Positions 47,887 through 51,670 of a stretch of 51,670 nt of DNA are shown piece after piece; the first letter of the stretch is position 1; every line of letters begins with the position of its first letter. Origin of the DNA: Lachnospiraceae bacterium UBA1818 (GTDB lineage: Bacteria; Bacillota; Clostridia; Lachnospirales; Lachnospiraceae); the NCBI GenBank assembly GCA_904419285.1, contig CAJFQZ010000019.1, positions 1-51,670 on the forward strand. Reading direction: 5' to 3'. The notes beneath the pieces are model-generated. The model worked only from the letters and a program-made list of their open reading frames with translations. It searched no databases and had not been told where the DNA came from. Made by a program: the position numbers and the translations under genes.

Positions 47887-48279
47887 ATGAAACCTGCGGA
47901 AGAAACAGTAAGGCTGTTTGAAAAAGACTGTTTTGCAACAGACAACGGGGCCGTGATCGATGAAGTGGATGATCACTATGCCAGATGCAGTCTCCACATA
48001 GAGGCGAAGCACAGGAACGCCATGGGCGCGGTTATGGGAGGAGTGTATTTTACGCTGGCGGATTTTGCGTTTGCGGTGGCGGCAAACTGGCAGGAGATCG
48101 GTACGGTCTCCCTGAATTCTGAGATCGCTTATCTCGGCGCCGCGCGGGGAGACGTTTTGAGTGCTGAGGCAGTGTGCGTCAAGAACGGCAGGACGACAAG
48201 CTACTACAGGATCGAGGTAAAAGACGGGCAGGGAAACCTGGCTGCCATTGTCAATACGACTGGGTATAGAAAAGGCTGA
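47887..48279 (+). CDS. PaaI-type hotdog thioesterase
   Basis: 130 residues from 47887 (AGGAGG eight bases upstream). The 4HBT core is visible: R-N-A-M-G-A-V-M-G-G-V-Y-F-T-L-A-D-F-A-F-A with the conserved G-G and Asp near 55, T-V-S-L-N-S-E-I-A-Y-L, and a C-terminal strand. It cleaves an acyl- or aryl-CoA thioester; substrate unknown. The next gene (DUF362) is 51 bases away and may be co-transcribed. Confidence 0.85.
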   Translation: MKPAEETVRLFEKDCFATDNGAVIDEVDDHYARCSLHIEAKHRNAMGAVMGGVYFTLADFAFAVAANWQEIGTVSLNSEIAYLGAARGDVLSAEAVCVKNGRTTSYYRIEVKDGQGNLAAIVNTTGYRKG

Positions 48280-48330
48280 CAGACTACGGATACATATAAA
48301 AATAAAAAGAAGATGGAGGAACAGCAGAAG

Positions 48331-49452
48331 ATGGAAAAATCAAAAGTATATTTCAGTGATCTGAGGGCGCTCCCGGGGACAAATCTTCCCGAAAAGCTTA
48401 AGAAACTGATCCGGAAGGCAGGAATCGGAGAGATTGATTTTGAGAAGAAGATGACAGCGATCAAGATCCATTTCGGCGAGCCGGGCAACCTGTCATTCCT
48501 GCGCCCAAACTATGCGAAAGCGGTAGCGGACGTGGTAAAAGAACTGGGAGGCCGCCCGTTCCTCACGGACTGCAATACGCTGTATGTGGGGAGAAGGAAA
48601 GACGCTCTGGAGCATCTGAGCGCTGCATATGAGAACGGCTTCAATATTCTGTCAACAGGATGCCATATTATCATCGGGGACGGCCTGAAAGGAACGGATG
48701 ACGTCGCGGTGCCGGTGGAAGGCGGAGAGGTGATCAAAGAGGCGAAGATCGGGCGTGCCATTATGGACGCAGATGTATTTATCAGTCTCAGCCATTTCAA
48801 AGGGCATGAAGCGGCCGGGTTCGGCGGATGTATCAAGAATATCGGAATGGGATGTGGAAGCCGCGCCGGAAAGATGGAGCAGCACAACAGTGGAAAACCG
48901 ATGGTCAACAGGGAAGTCTGCGTGGGCTGCCGTGTCTGTTCAAAGAACTGCGCCCACGGCGCGATCTCGTTCCCGGACAAGAAGGCCAGCATCGACCATG
49001 AGAAATGTGTTGGCTGCGGAAGATGCCTCGGCGCATGCAATTTCGACGCTATTTATAATGAAAATGAATCAGCCGTGAAAGAGCTGAACATGAAGATGGC
49101 GGAATATACAAAGGCAGTGGTTGACGGCCGTCCTGCTTTTCATATTAATCTGGTCATCGACGTTTCTCCATACTGTGACTGCCATGCGGAGAATGATGTT
49201 CCGATCCTTCCGGATGTAGGAATGTTCGCAAGCTTCGATCCGGTTGCTCTGGATCAGGCATGCGCAGATGCCTGCAACGCGCAGCAGCCGATGCCGGGAA
49301 GCCTGCTGGACGAGCATATGCACGCGGAAGATTTCCATGACCACCACGATCACTTCGTAAACACGACTCCCGAGAGTGAGTGGAAGACCTGTCTGGCGCA
49401 TGCGGAGAAGATCGGGCTTGGCAGCAGGGAATATGAACTTATAAAGGTATGA
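48331..49452 (+). CDS. DUF362-domain protein with two [4Fe-4S] clusters
   Basis: 373 residues from the ATG at 48331. The N-terminal DUF362 domain (about 1-190; I-K-I-H-F-G-E-P-G, D-C-N-T-L-Y-V-G-R-R, H-F-K-G-H-E-A-A-G-F-G-G) is followed by a bacterial ferredoxin part with C-V-G-C-R-V-C-S-K-N-C and C-V-G-C-G-R-C-L-G-A-C near 194-235, then a second DUF362 part. A His-rich H-D-H-H-D-H-F stretch lies near the C-terminus. The family is presumed redox-active, but its reaction is unknown. GGAGG lies 12 bases upstream. Confidence 0.88.
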   Translation: MEKSKVYFSDLRALPGTNLPEKLKKLIRKAGIGEIDFEKKMTAIKIHFGEPGNLSFLRPNYAKAVADVVKELGGRPFLTDCNTLYVGRRKDALEHLSAAYENGFNILSTGCHIIIGDGLKGTDDVAVPVEGGEVIKEAKIGRAIMDADVFISLSHFKGHEAAGFGGCIKNIGMGCGSRAGKMEQHNSGKPMVNREVCVGCRVCSKNCAHGAISFPDKKASIDHEKCVGCGRCLGACNFDAIYNENESAVKELNMKMAEYTKAVVDGRPAFHINLVIDVSPYCDCHAENDVPILPDVGMFASFDPVALDQACADACNAQQPMPGSLLDEHMHAEDFHDHHDHFVNTTPESEWKTCLAHAEKIGLGSREYELIKV

Positions 49453-49489
49453 TGATGCGAGAATAATTCTTCTACAGGAGGAAGAAGAA

Positions 49490-50089
49490 ATGCAGAAAAA
49501 GGTGGACCGCAGGGTCAGGAAAACCAAAAGTCAGCTGAGGGCGGGGCTTGCCCGGCTGATGCAGGAGAAAGGGATCGGGGAGATCACAGTAAAAGAACTT
49601 GTGAATGAGGTGGATATTAACCGTTCGACGTTCTATCTGCATTACTCAGATATTCCCGCTCTGCTCAGAGAGATTGAAGATGACATGATGGAAGAGATGG
49701 AGAGGGCTGTCAGAGAACACCCGATCAAGGAAGATTCTACAAGCAGGTTTATAGAGGATATCTTCCGGGTACTGAACGAGAACCGCGAGATCAGCCGGGC
49801 GCTGATCGGTCCCCACGGTGATCTGGGGTTTGTCCGGCGGATCGAGAAACTGCTGGAGGAGAACAGCAGCGAGTTCCTGGCACAGCTATTTCCTGAAAGG
49901 GTCCAGGATATGAAATATTTCTATTCTTACTGCCTGAACGGATGCCTCGGATTTGTGAAGACCTGGCTCGAGGATGGGGAGGCAAAACCGCCGGAATACG
50001 CAGCAGATCTGACGTTTCGGATGGTAGTCAGCTCGATGAAGGCATTTTATGAGACCGCGGAGGATGTTTCTGACAGAGACGCGGAATAA
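49490..50089 (+). CDS. TetR/AcrR-family regulator
   Basis: 199 residues. The N-terminal HTH (about 8-55; I-T-V-K-E-L-V-N-E-V-D-I-N-R-S-T-F-Y-L-H-Y) is the TetR pattern, followed by a helical ligand domain of the type found in dihydroxyacetone-kinase regulator-like TetR proteins. AGGAGG precedes the start. It lies 30 bases before the NSS transporter gene and is the likely regulator of it. The effector is unknown. Confidence 0.88.
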   Translation: MQKKVDRRVRKTKSQLRAGLARLMQEKGIGEITVKELVNEVDINRSTFYLHYSDIPALLREIEDDMMEEMERAVREHPIKEDSTSRFIEDIFRVLNENREISRALIGPHGDLGFVRRIEKLLEENSSEFLAQLFPERVQDMKYFYSYCLNGCLGFVKTWLEDGEAKPPEYAADLTFRMVVSSMKAFYETAEDVSDRDAE

Positions 50090-50119
50090 ACGATTGATTA
50101 AGGAAGAGAGGAAGTAAAA

Positions 50120-51490
50120 ATGAAAAGAGAAAAATTCGGCTCTCGCCTGGGATTCATACTGATCTCGGCAGGATGCGCGATCGGTCTGGGAAATGTGTGG
50201 CGTTTCCCATATATCACCGGACAGTATGGGGGTGCGGCATTTGTGCTGATCTATCTGTGCTGCCTTGTGCTGCTCGGACTGCCGATCATGATCATGGAGT
50301 TTTCGGTGGGAAGAGCCGCCGGCTGCAGTATCGCGCTTGCGTTTGACCGTCTGGAGCCACTGGGCACAAAATGGCACTGGTATAAATGGTTCGGCATTGC
50401 CGGGAATTATCTGCTGATGATGTTCTACACGACGATCGGCGGCTGGCTCCTGATCTATCTGTTCAAGATGGCAGCGGGAAGCTTTGAAGGAATGGATACC
50501 ACGCAGATTCAGGAGGAATTCTCTGATCTGATGGGACGGCCGGTACTTATGACTGTGTTTATGGTCATTGTGGTTGTTATGTGTTTCGGGATCGTCAGCC
50601 TGGGACTGCAGAAAGGTGTGGAAGGGATCACCAAGATCATGATGGTCCTTCTGCTGGCGCTTCTGATTATTCTTGCAGTACGTGCCGTGACTCTTCCCGG
50701 AGCAGGCGCGGGACTTGAATTTTATCTTCTTCCGGACTTCGGAAAGATGAAGGAAGCAGGCGTCATGGAAGTTGTCTCAGCGGCGATGGGACAGTCCTTC
50801 TTTACCCTCAGTCTGGGAATCGGAGCAATGGCGATCTTCGGAAGCTACATTGATAAGAAGCGCGCTCTCCCGGGCGAGGCGGTCTGCATTACGATACTGG
50901 ATACAAGCGTGGCGCTGCTCTCCGGACTGATCATCTTTCCGGCGAGCTTCGCATTCGGGGTAAACCCGGACAGCGGTCCGAACCTGATCTTCATCACACT
51001 GCCGAATATTTTTAATTCAATGGCAGGAGGCAGACTGTGGGGAGCAATCTTCTTCCTGTGCATGTTCTTTGCCGCGGCGTCGACGATTATCGCCGTATTT
51101 GAGAACATTATCGCATTCGCAATGGATCTTACCGGATGCTCGAGAAGGAAAGCGGTCGTAACCAATCTGATCGCGATCATTCTCCTCTCCATGCCCTGCG
51201 TGCTCGGGTATAACGTGCTGAGCGGATTCGCTCCCTTCGGAGAAGGAACAGCCATCCTCGATCTGGAGGACTTCCTCGTCAGCAACAACCTGCTCCCGCT
51301 GGGAAGCCTGGTGTATGTGCTCTTCTGTACTACACGTTACGGCTGGGGCTGGAAAAACTTCCTGAAAGAAGCCAACACCGGAGAAGGCCCCAAATTCCCC
51401 AAATGGGTAAGACGCTACGTCACCATCGTAGTCCCCCTTATCGTCCTGTTCCTGTTCATCCAGGGATATTGGTCTAAATTTGCATCCTAG
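50120..51490 (+). CDS. Neurotransmitter:sodium symporter (NSS) family transporter
   Basis: 456 residues with about eleven to twelve membrane helices. Helix 1 has G-L-G-N-V-W-R-F-P-Y, the universal NSS signature and part of the Na+ and substrate sites; G-Q-S-F-F-T-L-S near 235 is the helix-6 unwound region. It imports an amino acid (tryptophan, tyrosine, leucine or other) with Na+. AGGAAG precedes the start. Controlled presumably by the TetR-type regulator just upstream. Confidence 0.93.
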   Translation: MKREKFGSRLGFILISAGCAIGLGNVWRFPYITGQYGGAAFVLIYLCCLVLLGLPIMIMEFSVGRAAGCSIALAFDRLEPLGTKWHWYKWFGIAGNYLLMMFYTTIGGWLLIYLFKMAAGSFEGMDTTQIQEEFSDLMGRPVLMTVFMVIVVVMCFGIVSLGLQKGVEGITKIMMVLLLALLIILAVRAVTLPGAGAGLEFYLLPDFGKMKEAGVMEVVSAAMGQSFFTLSLGIGAMAIFGSYIDKKRALPGEAVCITILDTSVALLSGLIIFPASFAFGVNPDSGPNLIFITLPNIFNSMAGGRLWGAIFFLCMFFAAASTIIAVFENIIAFAMDLTGCSRRKAVVTNLIAIILLSMPCVLGYNVLSGFAPFGEGTAILDLEDFLVSNNLLPLGSLVYVLFCTTRYGWGWKNFLKEANTGEGPKFPKWVRRYVTIVVPLIVLFLFIQGYWSKFAS

Positions 51491-51503
51491 GCTCAAGCCA
51501 TGC

Positions 51504-51568
51504 ACAAGAAAAAAGGAGAAGCCATCTGTCGTGCTCGCACGAACAGAGGGCTTCTCCTTTTTTCTTGT
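51504..51568 (+). terminator. Terminator after the NSS transporter
   Basis: A 20-bp perfect stem: 51504-51523 (ACAAGAAAAAAGGAGAAGCC) with 51549-51568, including the T run. It is a very strong, bidirectional signal. Confidence 0.92.
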
Positions 51569-51571
51569 ATA

Positions 51572-51670
51572 GGGCGCAGCCCGTGAGCGAGATGGAGCGA
51601 AGCGGAATCGAGCTGCAAGGCTTGAGCCGGACGTCTTGAACTGAAGCGGGCGCAGCCCGTGAGCGAGATG
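51572..51670. repeat. Repeat-rich edge with two copies of a 23-base unit
   Basis: GGGCGCAGCCCGTGAGCGAG plus ATG occurs at 51572-51594 and again at 51648-51670, 76 bases apart. Degenerate purine-rich pieces (GAGCGAGATGGAGCGAAGCG) lie between. A 10-base inverted pair, GGCTCAAGCC (51490-51499) and GGCTTGAGCC (51619-51628), spans the terminator. The unit ends at the window border, so it may continue. Confidence 0.7.

Overview
The window comes from a Gram-positive, low-to-mid G+C Firmicute of the Clostridia, most likely a gut Lachnospiraceae (Ruminococcus torques/gnavus, Dorea or Blautia neighbourhood). This is inferred from the gene order ylxM-ffh-rpsP-khpA-rimM-trmD-rplS-lepB-ylqF-lepB-rnhB-yraN-pgeF, AGGAGG-type ribosome binding sites, Clostridia-type regulators, a sortase-type surface protein and the TPP and glycine riboswitches. 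No species call is possible from the sequence alone.

Layout. (1) 1-560: the last codons of a probable serine recombinase abut an XRE-regulator gene that has lost its HTH half, so the window seems to start at the edge of an integrated element. (2) 564-4613: thiamine salvage. An unidentified structured leader precedes thiW; a TPP riboswitch and terminator precede thiM-thiE-HAD-thiD. (3) 4591-7881: AraC regulator, MFS transporter and asnA on the minus strand. (4) 7989-8403: an AT-rich gene-free stretch with its own promoter and strong terminator, probably a ~380-nt non-coding RNA. (5) 8491-14451: WYL regulator, a membrane protein with a very acidic tail, a small membrane protein, a MecA-like class B PBP and a PHP-family protein; the last two are divergent, each with a clear sigma-A promoter. 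(6) 14472-19484: AraC regulator, glycogen phosphorylase and 4-alpha-glucanotransferase. (7) 19647-21661: two XRE/membrane regulators, a small membrane protein and a DUF2007 protein. (8) 21836-25405: a large secreted, sortase-anchored metallophosphatase/choice-of-anchor I protein. (9) 25726-29212: a response regulator, ABC ATPase, ABC permease and histidine kinase set of the bacitracin/lantibiotic-response type. (10) 29281-31629: Fur-like box, feoA, feoB. (11) 31774-34675: truA, a thioesterase, two overlapping uncharacterised genes, a 51-residue protein and a Cys/Gly-rich duplicated micro-protein. (12) 34838-36147: an intracellular-type subtilase flanked by related 22-nt-period repeats. (13) 36170-44802: the housekeeping translation/secretion cluster. 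(14) 44884-51670: MscS channel, glycine-riboswitch-controlled AGCS symporter, tRNA-Thr(CGU), thioesterase, DUF362 ferredoxin-like protein, TetR-type regulator, NSS transporter and a repeat-rich right edge.

The best candidates for something undescribed are the 8025-8403 RNA, the 564-745 structured leader of thiW, the 22-nt-period arrays around the subtilase, the Cys/Gly-rich micro-protein with a possible sporulation-type promoter, and the overlapping pair of unknown genes at 33328-34090. Promoter, terminator and RNA-fold calls were made by eye; no searches or folding programs were run.
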